Source: Olsenella profusa DSM 13989 (GTDB lineage Bacteria; Actinomycetota; Coriobacteriia; Coriobacteriales; Atopobiaceae). From it: a stretch of DNA of 64,000 nucleotides. How positions within the stretch are numbered: position 1 is the first letter of the stretch; every line of letters starts with the position of its first letter. The position numbers and the translations under genes were made by a program. The notes below the pieces were generated by a model. The model made no database searches and was not told where the DNA came from. It saw nothing but the letters and a program-made list of their open reading frames with translations. This document shows positions 7,560 to 15,619 of this stretch, piece after piece. The stretch spans positions 1,054,001-1,118,000 of the forward strand of contig NZ_JAUSQK010000001.1 in assembly GCF_030811115.1 (NCBI RefSeq), written 5' to 3'.

Positions 7560-9491
7560 CTAGATCTTGTACGCAACGGCAGTGGCCTCCTCGGTCGCCT
7601 TGTTGGCCTTTCCTACCTCTTTCGCGTCTCCGATCACATAGACCTCAGGTGCCAGCCCCTTAAGTTCGGACTCAAGCGGATTGTACGGTTGCGAGCCCAT
7701 GGCGATGATGATGTTGTCAAAGCCCTCGGCGGTCCTCTCCGTGCCTTGCTGCCTGTAGGTTACGCCGTGCTCGCCGAACGACTCGATGGTTGCGCCCAGG
7801 ATATACGTTGTGTCGTTGGAAGCGAGGCGAGCCTTGAGATGGGTCCCCACGCCGAGCACGCCGAAGTCCACCGTTTCGATCATGTCAATGAGGGTGCTCG
7901 TGCGTCCACCCCTCTCGCGCAGGAAATCGGCAGTCTCGAGTCCCACCAGGCCAGCACCGGCAATGAGGTTGTTCCTCCCCACGGTCACCTTTCCCTCTAT
8001 GACGTCATTGGCCAAGACGACATGTGTCCCGTCAATGCCGGGGATGTTGGGAATCAGCTGCTTGGCGCCGGTTGCGAGTATGACGACGTCGGGCTTCTCC
8101 CGCTCGACCATCTCCTTGGTGAGGGGTGTGGAGAGCAGGTACGTGACGCCCTCCTTGCGGCCTTCCTGTATCCAAAAGCGAAGCGGACCTGTGATGAACG
8201 ATTTTGCGGGAGGCAGCGCCGCAATGCGGAACTGTCCTCCCGGCTTATCCTCCGCTTCGTAGAGCGTCACCGCGTGACCTCTCTTGCCTGCGACGTAGGC
8301 GGCGTACAGTCCTGCAGGACCCGATCCAGCAACAAGAACCCGCTTGGTTTCTTGTGCCCTGCCGAAGGTGTACTCGGCCTCATGCCCCACTCGGGGGTTG
8401 ACGAGACAGCATGCTTGCAGGTGCTGGGGGTCGGTCATGTAGCCCATGCAGGACTGCAGGCAGTTGATGCAGGGAGCGATTTCCGAGACGTTCCCCTCTC
8501 TGACCTTGTTGGGAAACTCCGGCTCAGCAAGGGTCTGCCTGGAGATGGAGACGAAGTCCGCCTTTCCTGTTTCGAGGATGTCCTCGGCAATCTCGGGTGT
8601 GTTGATGCGGTCGATTGCGATGACGGGGATGGAGAGCCCCTGCCGTATCTCCTCGGCATTGCGGGCGTTGAAGCCCATGGGGACGTCCTCTGGGGCACTC
8701 ATCCAGTCGAGTGAGGCATAGGTGCAGATGGTGGCCTCGACGGCGTCATAACCAGCCTCCTCAAAGTACTTTGCGAAGATCTTGGTATCGGATATCGTCA
8801 TGCCACCGGGCACCTTCTCCTCGGCGGAGAGCTTGATGATGACCGGGTAGTCCGCACCGCACCGCTTCTTGATGTCCCTGACGATTTCACAGGCGAAGCG
8901 TGCGCGATTTTCCAGTGAGCCGCCGAACTCATCGAAGCGCCTGTTGGTGAACTGCGAGAGGAACTGTTGCACCAGGTAGCCATGGCCCGCGTGTATCTCC
9001 ACGCCGTCGAACCCGGCCTCCTTGGCCCTAACGGCCGCGTTCCCAAAGAGGTGGATGTTCTGCCACACCTCCTCGGTTGCGAGCTCGTGCGGGACCTCGT
9101 CAAAGATCGGGCATGCGAGTGGCGAGGGTGCCGAGACCTGATGTCCCAGGATGGCCTTCGTGTATTGCCTGCCGGGCTGATGCAGCTGCGGAAAGATCTT
9201 GCCACCGGCTGCATGTACCGCATCGGTGACCTTCTTCCAGGCGGGGATGTGCCTGTCATCGGCAAGGGACGGCTCGAAGGGCGTGCAGAACTCGTCCTCC
9301 TGGACCCTGCTGACCTCTGTGATGATGAGGCCGTACCCTCCCTTCGCACGCGCCTCGTAGTAGGCCACGGTGCGGTCGGTGGGGGTGCCGCCGAGCTCCG
9401 CGAATCCCACGCCCATAGCCCCCATGATGAACCTGTTCTTGAGCTCGAGCGAACCAATCTTCCCCGGTTCGAATAGCTTGTCGTAGCGCAT
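7560..9491 (-). CDS. NADH:flavin oxidoreductase / enoate reductase-type (old yellow enzyme + FAD/NAD domain)
   Basis: This 643-residue enzyme has an FMN-binding TIM barrel (about 1-360) with the family signatures LHQPGRQY and EIHAGHGYLVQQFLS. Iron-sulfur ligands follow (CINCLQSC, then a CC pair), then FAD/NAD(P) Rossmann domains (VLVAGSGPAGLYAA at about 385-400, and a second dinucleotide motif AGAGLVGLETADF). This is the layout of 2,4-dienoyl-CoA reductase, 2-enoate reductase and bile-acid reductases such as BaiCD. It reduces an activated C=C bond with NAD(P)H. The substrate is not determinable. The start at 9491 has GGGGGAGGAGAG upstream. It lies downstream of a paralogue with the same layout plus an extra domain; hairpins separate the two. 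Confidence 0.85.
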   Translation of the reverse strand: MRYDKLFEPGKIGSLELKNRFIMGAMGVGFAELGGTPTDRTVAYYEARAKGGYGLIITEVSRVQEDEFCTPFEPSLADDRHIPAWKKVTDAVHAAGGKIFPQLHQPGRQYTKAILGHQVSAPSPLACPIFDEVPHELATEEVWQNIHLFGNAAVRAKEAGFDGVEIHAGHGYLVQQFLSQFTNRRFDEFGGSLENRARFACEIVRDIKKRCGADYPVIIKLSAEEKVPGGMTISDTKIFAKYFEEAGYDAVEATICTYASLDWMSAPEDVPMGFNARNAEEIRQGLSIPVIAIDRINTPEIAEDILETGKADFVSISRQTLAEPEFPNKVREGNVSEIAPCINCLQSCMGYMTDPQHLQACCLVNPRVGHEAEYTFGRAQETKRVLVAGSGPAGLYAAYVAGKRGHAVTLYEAEDKPGGQFRIAALPPAKSFITGPLRFWIQEGRKEGVTYLLSTPLTKEMVEREKPDVVILATGAKQLIPNIPGIDGTHVVLANDVIEGKVTVGRNNLIAGAGLVGLETADFLRERGGRTSTLIDMIETVDFGVLGVGTHLKARLASNDTTYILGATIESFGEHGVTYRQQGTERTAEGFDNIIIAMGSQPYNPLESELKGLAPEVYVIGDAKEVGKANKATEEATAVAYKI

Positions 9492-9549
9492 GGCAGCTCT
9501 CCTCCCCCTTGATAGCATGCTCCCCTTTGCCTCAATGCATGGAGCATGC

Positions 9550-9579
9550 CCCATCCCTGCCGCCTACGGCAGGGATGGG
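9550..9579 (-). terminator. Perfect 13-bp hairpin between the two flavoenzyme genes
   Basis: CCCATCCCTGCCG and CGGCAGGGATGGG flank a 4-nt loop. It lies between the stop at 9672 and the start at 9491 on the same strand, so the two genes may be separate transcripts. No strong U-tract follows. Confidence 0.55.
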
Positions 9580-9615
9580 TGCGCCTATGCCTCGCAGTCC
9601 ACGCCCGCGACGTTC

Positions 9616-9650
9616 GGGCGCCCCCGAGCGCATGGCCCACGGGGGCGCCC
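9616..9650 (-). terminator. Perfect 11-bp GC-rich hairpin downstream of the fusion gene
   Basis: GGGCGCCCCCG (9616-9626) is the exact complement of CGGGGGCGCCC (9640-9650), with a 13-nt loop. It lies 22 bp after the stop of the fusion gene and is probably its first terminator or an mRNA-stabilising stem. Confidence 0.5.
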
Positions 9651-9671
9651 ATGGGGCCGCCGGCCGCCCGC

Positions 9672-12497
9672 CTAGATGCGACCCGTCTCCCGCAGGGTCG
9701 TGCGGTCGTACCACGAGGAGAGCAGGTAGGGCATGGTCGCCTTCGCGTCGACGTCGGCAAGCCTGCGCATGCCCCTCACCGTGAGGTCGAGTGTCGCGAG
9801 GCCGGCACCGATGACGGTGACCACGGGCAGCTCGCCCCAGGGGTCGTCGGGCGTGGAGCACACGTCGAGCCTGGTGACGTACGCAGGTTCCCAGCTCTTG
9901 TAGTCGTACTGCACGAGCGCGCTGAGCAGGGCGCCCGCGGTGAAGTCCGCCCCACCCTCGGCCCGTACGACGCGGTCGAAGTGATAGTAGAAGCCGCAGC
10001 CCTGGGTGGTCTTGCCCGCCGCGGGGGCCTGGAACACCCGGGACGTGAGCGGGCTGTTGTACTCGCCCAGGTCCATCTCGGCGTTGACGACCTGCCTGCC
10101 GCGCCTGCTCAGGCATGCGGTGACCCTGTCGCCGTCGCGGCGCATGACGAACTCGCCGCCCAGCTTCTTGGGCATCGAGCCGTTGTCGCGGCCCAGCTGC
10201 GTGGCCATCTCCGCGCCGTCGCCTCCCAGCAGCAGGGACAGCGAGTACTGGCCCAGCTGCTCGCCCGCGTAGCAGTATACGCCCAGGATCGCCTCGTAGT
10301 AGTCGTCGGTGAAGCTCGGGTTGTTGACGTGGTTGAGGGAGAGGGCCACCACGGGCATCGGGAAGGGGCTGAGCCCCGGTGGCAGGACGCGGGCGATGGC
10401 CTCGGGCGTCGTGGTGTAGGCGATGTAGACGCCCCGCTGGTTGCCCATGACGGAGGGGGAGCCGAAGCGCTCCACCTCGCTGTCCGCCAGATGGAAGCTC
10501 GCCTGGGGCCTCCTGTCCACAAAGAGCGAGCGTGCGGCGAGGTAGCCGCCGTGCGTGGCCGGCGAGATGTTGCCGTCCTGCATGGCGGAGCCCACCACCT
10601 GCACGTCCATGCCCCTCTCGCGCAGCTCGTCCGCGAGGCCGCGGTTGGGCCTGTTGCCCAACGAGAGCACCACGAGGTCTGCGGCGAGCTCGCTCGCCTC
10701 GCCGGTGTCGCTGCCCTCCAGGCTCACGCCGCGAGGGCTGACGGCGACGAGCTTCTGGCTCAGCTCGAAGGTGACGCCCTGCTTCCTGAGCCGGCCCATC
10801 ACGTCCGCCACGTTGGTGGCGTTGGCGCCCGGTGCCACGGTGTCCACCATGTCCACCACGGTCGTGCTCGCGGCGCCCTGGTCCGCCACGTACTCGGCGG
10901 TCTCGAGGCCGGTGAGGCCCGCCCCCACCACGACCACCCTCCTGCCCGCGACCCTCACCTGGTCGTTCAGGACCTCCGGCACGGTGGCGACGCCGTCGCC
11001 CCCGATCCCGGGTAGGTCGGGGACGATGGGGCGGCCGCCCGTCGCGCAGATGACGGCATCGGGGGAGAGCGCCATCACGGAGTCTGCCGTGGCGCGTTCG
11101 CCCAGGTGGATGTCCACGCCCAGTTCGGGCAGCACGGCGCCATAGTAGTCGGCGACGAAGCCCATCTTCTCCTTGTGGGGAGGGCGTCCCGCCAGGTTGA
11201 CGTCGCCTCCGATCCTGTCGTCTGCCTCCAGCAGGGTCACGCGCATGCCGCGCCGGGCGCCCACCTCGGCGGCCGCCAACCCCCCGGGGCCTGCGCCGAC
11301 GACGACCAGGTGATGGTGGCCGGTGCCCGGCACCAGGGGGCCATAGCGCCGCTCGTTGGCGCACTCCGCGTTGACGGCGCACTCGAGCGGCATGCACCGC
11401 TCGGCGTTCTCCTCGAGCGACTCGAAGCAGCGCAGGCAGCTGATGCACTTGCGGATCTCGGACACACGCCCCTCCTGGACCTTGCGGCCCCAGTCGGAGT
11501 CGGCGAGCCAGGCACGGCCGAGCCCCGCGAAGTCGATGATGCCCTCCTCCAGGAACCTCTCGGGCACCTCGGGCCCACGATAGGCCGAGACGGCGATGAT
11601 GGGCAGCGAGCAGCCCGCGCGCACGGCGGCGATGAGGTCGTGGCGCCAGCCCTCGGCGTAGCTCACCGGCTCGACGGAGGTTGCGCCCGTCTCGTAGATG
11701 CCGCAGGAGACGTCGATGAAGTCGATGCCCGCGCGCTCGAGCTCCTGCACGATGCGCACGCCCATCCTGATGTCGATGTACTCGCCCTCGGGGACGCCCA
11801 TGGCCCCCAGGAACTCCTCCACCGAGAGGCGGCAGCCCACGGGGAGGTCCGTGCCGCAGCGCTCGCGGATGCCCGCGATGATCTCCAGCACCAGGCGCAT
11901 GCGGTTCTCGAAGGAGCCGCCGTACTCGTCCTCGCGCTTGTTGGTGTAGGGCGAGAGGAACTGCTCGAGCAGGTAGCCATGGGCGCAGTGCAGCTCGATG
12001 CCATCGACGCCGGCCCTCTGGGCGCGCACGGCCCCCTCGATGAACTCGTCGCGGATGTGCTGCACCTCGTCATGTTCGAGGGCGCGCGTCCTCTGCTGGG
12101 TGTGCTTGCAGGGGATGGCCGAGGGGGCCACCACGGGCTGGCCGCCGATGAGGCTGGAGTAGGTCTCGCGGCCGGGGTGATGCAGCTGGAGGAACAGCTT
12201 GGCCCCATGGCGATGGACGGCGCCTACGAGCCGTGCGATGGCCGGGACGTTGCGATCGCGCGTCACGGAGATCTGGCGCATGAGCCCCACGCCGGTGACG
12301 TCGTCCACGCGGCAGATCTCGGGCATGATGAGCCCGGCGCCGCCGGCCGCGCGGGCCTCGTAGTAGGCGATCATCTCGTCGCCCGGCGTGCCGTCCAGGT
12401 TGGCGAGTCCCACGCCCATGGGGGTCATCACCAGACGGTTCTTGATATGCACCCCTGCGATCCTGCCGGGTTCGAAGAGCCTCTCGTAGCTTGCCAT
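9672..12497 (-). CDS. Old yellow enzyme-type oxidoreductase fused to an acetoacetate decarboxylase-like domain
   Basis: The 941-residue product joins two enzymes. Residues about 1-660 repeat the layout of the neighbouring enoate reductase-type protein: FMN barrel with LHHPGRET and HCAHGYLLEQFLSPYTNKR, iron-sulfur cysteines (CISCLRC and ECAVN), and two dinucleotide folds (VVVGAGPGGLAAAEVG and VVVVGAGLTGLETAEYV). Residues about 664-941 look like an acetoacetate decarboxylase (ADC) domain: start GNQRGVYIAYTTTPE, proline-rich LPPGLSPFPMP, and a paired lysine in MPKKLGGEF (about 773-774) where ADC carries its Schiff-base lysine. A single continuous frame with no break supports a real fusion. The likely logic is reduction of an unsaturated acid or ketone coupled to handling of a beta-keto acid, which is inference. 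ATG at 12497 has AGAGAGGA upstream; an in-frame ATG lies 5 codons before it. Confidence 0.8.
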   Translation of the reverse strand: MASYERLFEPGRIAGVHIKNRLVMTPMGVGLANLDGTPGDEMIAYYEARAAGGAGLIMPEICRVDDVTGVGLMRQISVTRDRNVPAIARLVGAVHRHGAKLFLQLHHPGRETYSSLIGGQPVVAPSAIPCKHTQQRTRALEHDEVQHIRDEFIEGAVRAQRAGVDGIELHCAHGYLLEQFLSPYTNKREDEYGGSFENRMRLVLEIIAGIRERCGTDLPVGCRLSVEEFLGAMGVPEGEYIDIRMGVRIVQELERAGIDFIDVSCGIYETGATSVEPVSYAEGWRHDLIAAVRAGCSLPIIAVSAYRGPEVPERFLEEGIIDFAGLGRAWLADSDWGRKVQEGRVSEIRKCISCLRCFESLEENAERCMPLECAVNAECANERRYGPLVPGTGHHHLVVVGAGPGGLAAAEVGARRGMRVTLLEADDRIGGDVNLAGRPPHKEKMGFVADYYGAVLPELGVDIHLGERATADSVMALSPDAVICATGGRPIVPDLPGIGGDGVATVPEVLNDQVRVAGRRVVVVGAGLTGLETAEYVADQGAASTTVVDMVDTVAPGANATNVADVMGRLRKQGVTFELSQKLVAVSPRGVSLEGSDTGEASELAADLVVLSLGNRPNRGLADELRERGMDVQVVGSAMQDGNISPATHGGYLAARSLFVDRRPQASFHLADSEVERFGSPSVMGNQRGVYIAYTTTPEAIARVLPPGLSPFPMPVVALSLNHVNNPSFTDDYYEAILGVYCYAGEQLGQYSLSLLLGGDGAEMATQLGRDNGSMPKKLGGEFVMRRDGDRVTACLSRRGRQVVNAEMDLGEYNSPLTSRVFQAPAAGKTTQGCGFYYHFDRVVRAEGGADFTAGALLSALVQYDYKSWEPAYVTRLDVCSTPDDPWGELPVVTVIGAGLATLDLTVRGMRRLADVDAKATMPYLLSSWYDRTTLRETGRI

Positions 12498-12885
12498 AGC
12501 GTCCTCTCTCATGTGACACGCCGCGGCTTCGCCCCTGTGGCATCCATCGGTTGTATCGGGCCCGCGGCCGTGCGACGGGAGCGCCATCCCCCGATGGGCG
12601 CCCGTCGGCTCCATTGTGCGGCCGTCCTCCCGGCCGTGGGACGGGATGTCGGTGGGATGACGCCTGGGGCCCAGCGATGGTCTGGGACGCGATGACCCCC
12701 TGGACGCACAGAGGCACCGGTGCCCGGAGGGCGGTGGCGACAAGGCCGATGGGGCGGAACAGTCGTACACTGGCAGGGATTGCCCGGAGGGGCAGGGGCT
12801 CCCTCCCGTCCGATGCGTGGGATCGTCCCTGACCTTGGCCGCCACAGCATACGTGCTTCCAGAGGGGCGCGAGAGGGGAGACGGT
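12498..12885. promoter_or_regulatory. Divergent intergenic region with promoter-like TACACT
   Basis: The 388 bp between the fusion gene (minus) and the phosphomutase gene (plus) contain no supported ORF. A TACACT -10-like box at 12766-12771 reads towards the phosphomutase; the same box recurs upstream of other genes in the window (36611, 47080). No good -35 is visible. Confidence 0.35.
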
Positions 12886-14577
12886 ATGGACGCGCACGCG
12901 ACGTTTGAGGCATGGCTCGGGAGGCTCGACGCGCAGGACCCGCTCCATGCGGAGCTCGAGGCCATAGCTGGCGACGAGGCCGACATCACCGACCGCTTCT
13001 ACCAGGAGATCGTCTTTGGTACGGCCGGCCTGCGCGGCATCTATGGCGCCGGCACCAACCGCATGAACCGCCTCACGGTGGGTCGCGCCACCCAGGGCAT
13101 AGCCCACTACATCCTCAGGTCGGGGGAGGACGCCAGCCGCGGCGTGGTGATCGCCTATGACTGCCGCCATCACTCCCGCGAGTTCGCCGAGCTTGCTGCC
13201 CGCATCCTGGCGGCCAACGGCATCCGCGCGCACCTCTTTGACGCCATGCGCGCCACGCCCGAGCTCTCCTTTGCCATCCGCAGGCTAGGCGCGCTCTCGG
13301 GCATCAACATGACGGCCAGCCACAACCCCAAGGAGTACAACGGCTACAAGGTCTACTGGGAGGACGGCGCCCAGATCTCCGGCGAGGTGTCGGACGGCAT
13401 GCTGGGGGAGATCCAGGCGCTCGACCTCCTGGACGAGCCCAAGGCCCTTCCCCTGAGCGATGCGCACGAGCAGGACCTCGTGAGCATGCTCGGCGCGGCC
13501 ATGGACGATGCCTACCTCGCCTACGTGCTCTCGATGGCACAGCGTCCCGACGAACAGCTCGACCGCACGTTTCCCATCGTCTACACGCCGCTCAACGGCG
13601 CGGGTAGCATCCCCATGGCTCGCATCGCCCACGAGCGCGGCTTCAAGAACTTCGCCGTGGTGGCCGAACAGCGCGAGCCCGACCCCGACTTCACGACGGT
13701 CCCCTATCCCAATCCCGAGGACCCGCAGGCATTCGAGCTCGCGGAGAGGCTGGGCCGGGAGCGGCAGGCAGACATCCTGATCGCCACCGACCCCGACTCC
13801 GACCGCCTGGCCATGGAGGTGCGTGAGGCGGACGGGAGCTACCGTTGGCTCGACGGCAACCAGACCGGGGCCCTCCTCATCGCCTACCTGGCCGAGAGCC
13901 AGCGCGAGCGGGGCACCCTGCCCACGAACGCCGCCATGGTGAAGTCCATCGTGACCGGCGACTTTGGCCGGACCATCTGTGACGCGTACGGCATCCGCGT
14001 CTATGAGGCCCTGACCGGCTTCAAGAACATCTGCGGCCGCATCCCCGACCTCGAGCGCGACGGCTGCCGCTACTTCTTTGGCTACGAGGAGAGCATCGGC
14101 TGCGCGCCCAGCGACGTGGTGCGCGACAAGGACGGCATCTGTGCCGGCATGCTCATCATGGAGATGGCGGCCTACTACCGGCGCCAGGGCATGGGCATGG
14201 CCCAGGCGCTCGAGGCGCTCTACGAGCGCTATGGCCACTTCGCCGAGGACCAGGTCTCGCTGGTGCTGAAGGGGCAGGAGGGGGCGGCGCGCATCGGGCG
14301 CATCATGGACGCGTTCCGGCAGGATCCGCCCCAAAGCTTCGGGAGCCTGAGGGTGCGTGAGGTCATCGACTACATCGACGGCTGGCAGGATGTTCCCGCC
14401 TCGAACGTGCTGCGCTTCTCGATGGAGGATGGCTCGTGGTTCGCCATGCGGCCCTCGGGCACCGAACCCAAGATCAAGTTCTACTACTACTCGGTTGCGG
14501 ACGACGCGCGACGCTCGCAGGCCGCCGTCGCCGAGATGCGCGAGGCCGTGTCGCAGCTGGTGGAGGGCATAGCGTAG
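12886..14577 (+). CDS. Phospho-sugar mutase (alpha-D-phosphohexomutase family)
   Basis: This 563-residue protein interconverts sugar 1- and 6-phosphates (glucose most likely; phosphopentomutase activity is also known in this subfamily). Visible motifs in order are FGTAGLRG near residue 45, the phosphoserine loop TASHNPKEYNGYK, the metal loop TDPDSDRLA, the sugar-binding loop GYEESIGC and the phosphate-binding RPSGTEPKIKFYY. The TASHNPKEYNGYKVY form is typical of the PGM2-like bacterial branch of about 560-580 residues. ATG at 12886 follows GAGAGGGGAG; the longer frame from 12817 has no ribosome site. It is separate from glmM at 34902, which belongs to the shorter branch of the same family. 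Confidence 0.92.
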   Translation: MDAHATFEAWLGRLDAQDPLHAELEAIAGDEADITDRFYQEIVFGTAGLRGIYGAGTNRMNRLTVGRATQGIAHYILRSGEDASRGVVIAYDCRHHSREFAELAARILAANGIRAHLFDAMRATPELSFAIRRLGALSGINMTASHNPKEYNGYKVYWEDGAQISGEVSDGMLGEIQALDLLDEPKALPLSDAHEQDLVSMLGAAMDDAYLAYVLSMAQRPDEQLDRTFPIVYTPLNGAGSIPMARIAHERGFKNFAVVAEQREPDPDFTTVPYPNPEDPQAFELAERLGRERQADILIATDPDSDRLAMEVREADGSYRWLDGNQTGALLIAYLAESQRERGTLPTNAAMVKSIVTGDFGRTICDAYGIRVYEALTGFKNICGRIPDLERDGCRYFFGYEESIGCAPSDVVRDKDGICAGMLIMEMAAYYRRQGMGMAQALEALYERYGHFAEDQVSLVLKGQEGAARIGRIMDAFRQDPPQSFGSLRVREVIDYIDGWQDVPASNVLRFSMEDGSWFAMRPSGTEPKIKFYYYSVADDARRSQAAVAEMREAVSQLVEGIA

Positions 14578-14612
14578 GCACTTGGTGTGCCATCTTCACG
14601 TGTGTATAAAGC

Positions 14613-14643
14613 GGACGACCGTCTATATAGAAGACGGCCGTCC
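14613..14643. terminator. Hairpin downstream of the phosphomutase
   Basis: GGACGACCGTC and GACGGCCGTCC pair around a 9-nt AT-rich loop with one mismatch. It lies between the stop at 14577 and the oppositely oriented microprotein gene ending at 14664, so it can act in both directions. Confidence 0.6.
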
Positions 14644-14663
14644 GTCTCATGTGACAGCCTAGA

Positions 14664-14765
14664 TCAGTTCCATGACAGCATCATATTGTTTACTAAGAAG
14701 AAGATGATGAGCGCCAGAAGGAGGATGCCAATACCGATGAGCACCTTAATGAACGCATTAGCCAT
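14664..14765 (-). CDS. 33-residue single-helix membrane microprotein
   Basis: A short frame starts with the ATG at 14765-14763 and ends at TGA 14664. Its start overlaps the stop of the DUF4230 gene in a TGATG junction, with GGAGGGAC upstream, so translation is probably coupled. The product is almost entirely one hydrophobic helix (KVLIGIGILLLALIIFFLV, residues about 7-25) with a short polar C-terminus (SWN). No known family was recognised. The tight junction and clean membrane-protein composition support a real gene; a partner or stabilising role for the adjacent membrane-anchored DUF4230 protein is inferred. Confidence 0.6.
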   Translation of the reverse strand: MANAFIKVLIGIGILLLALIIFFLVNNMMLSWN

Positions 14766-15460
14766 CACTGGTCCCTCCATTCGAAAGTAATTGCCTGGTC
14801 TGCACCGAGGGCACTTTGGAACATACCTCGTATATTTGCCTCAACGTTTGCCTTGGCCTCGTCGTACAACCCGTTATCGACTGTCTCGGATTCGCTTTTC
14901 TCCATGCACTGCTGTTGGAATGCATCGACATCCTTCACATGGATGGGGTTGAGAATGTTATTGTGCTCTTCCAGTACGCCGGAGGCATCCATGTCTGGTG
15001 TATTGGAAATGATGTAGGGCTGTGAGAGTGAGACCACGATGGTGCCGTCATCCTGTTGTGTGATAGACGCATCGGATAGGTTCACACCAGCCTTGATTGT
15101 TCCCACATAGCGATACCAGAAGCTGTTCTCGGTGAAGGGAATATCAATCGTGCCCAGAAGCGTGTCAATGTGATTCTTGTCCGTCTCTTTTTCTGTGATG
15201 TTATAACGCTGTGATGCACCAACCATCTCATTCTCAGCCTTGATACGCTCGAGGACGGTGGATGCCTGAAGTATTTCCGGTTGGTTCTCAGGAGTGTCCG
15301 GTGGGTTGTAGTTGATAAAAGCGATATGTCCAATAACGCCCAGTACCAAGCCGATGACTAGGCATAGAAGGCCTATGCCCAATCTGCTGTGCGGTCGTCT
15401 CGTGCCCTTACGTCTCTTCTTTGCGTACGTGTCCCTTTCGTCCCCTTCGTTATCCGCCAC
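14765..15460 (-). CDS. DUF4230 family membrane-anchored protein
   Basis: The 231-residue product has a very basic N-terminus (KKRRKGTRRPHSR), one membrane helix (about residues 28-48) and an extracytoplasmic domain. The features VLERIKAENEMV, ENSFWYRYVGTIKAGVNLSD and the strand GTIVVSLSQPYI match the DUF4230 pattern. Function is unknown; these proteins are usually single-pass surface proteins. The start is GTG at 15460, supported by AAGGAGGAG six bases upstream. Its DNA is clearly AT-richer than both neighbours, suggesting acquisition. It is coupled to the 33-residue microprotein, and the region upstream contains two palindromes that may be operators. Confidence 0.7.
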   Translation of the reverse strand: MADNEGDERDTYAKKRRKGTRRPHSRLGIGLLCLVIGLVLGVIGHIAFINYNPPDTPENQPEILQASTVLERIKAENEMVGASQRYNITEKETDKNHIDTLLGTIDIPFTENSFWYRYVGTIKAGVNLSDASITQQDDGTIVVSLSQPYIISNTPDMDASGVLEEHNNILNPIHVKDVDAFQQQCMEKSESETVDNGLYDEAKANVEANIRGMFQSALGADQAITFEWRDQ

Positions 15461-15478
15461 AGCTCCTCCTTCTTTTGC

Positions 15479-15514
15479 TGATTAAAAGCTTAATCATTTT
15501 GACAAATTGTCAAA
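15479..15514. promoter_or_regulatory. Two adjacent palindromes upstream of the DUF4230 gene
   Basis: TGATTAA-AAGC-TTAATCA (15479-15496) is followed directly by TTTGACAA-A-TTGTCAAA (15498-15514). The second contains a TTGACA box on both strands. A third small palindrome, ATCGAC-T-GTCGAT, lies near 15574-15586. They look like repressor operators in the 159-bp divergent region between the DUF4230 gene and the hydrolase. Confidence 0.45.
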
Positions 15515-15619
15515 GGGAAGAAGCCGAGAAATCGACAATTGTTGCTTTTTTCGAATGCCATGACAGCGTCAAATCGACTGTCGATAACCGTGCGGGACAT
15601 GTGAGCGGGGAGGTACCAC

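Noticed and set aside
11106-12695. 529-codon plus-strand ORF opposite the fusion gene
   Set aside because: It mirrors the codon bias of the real minus-strand gene, lacks any recognisable motif and has no start signal.
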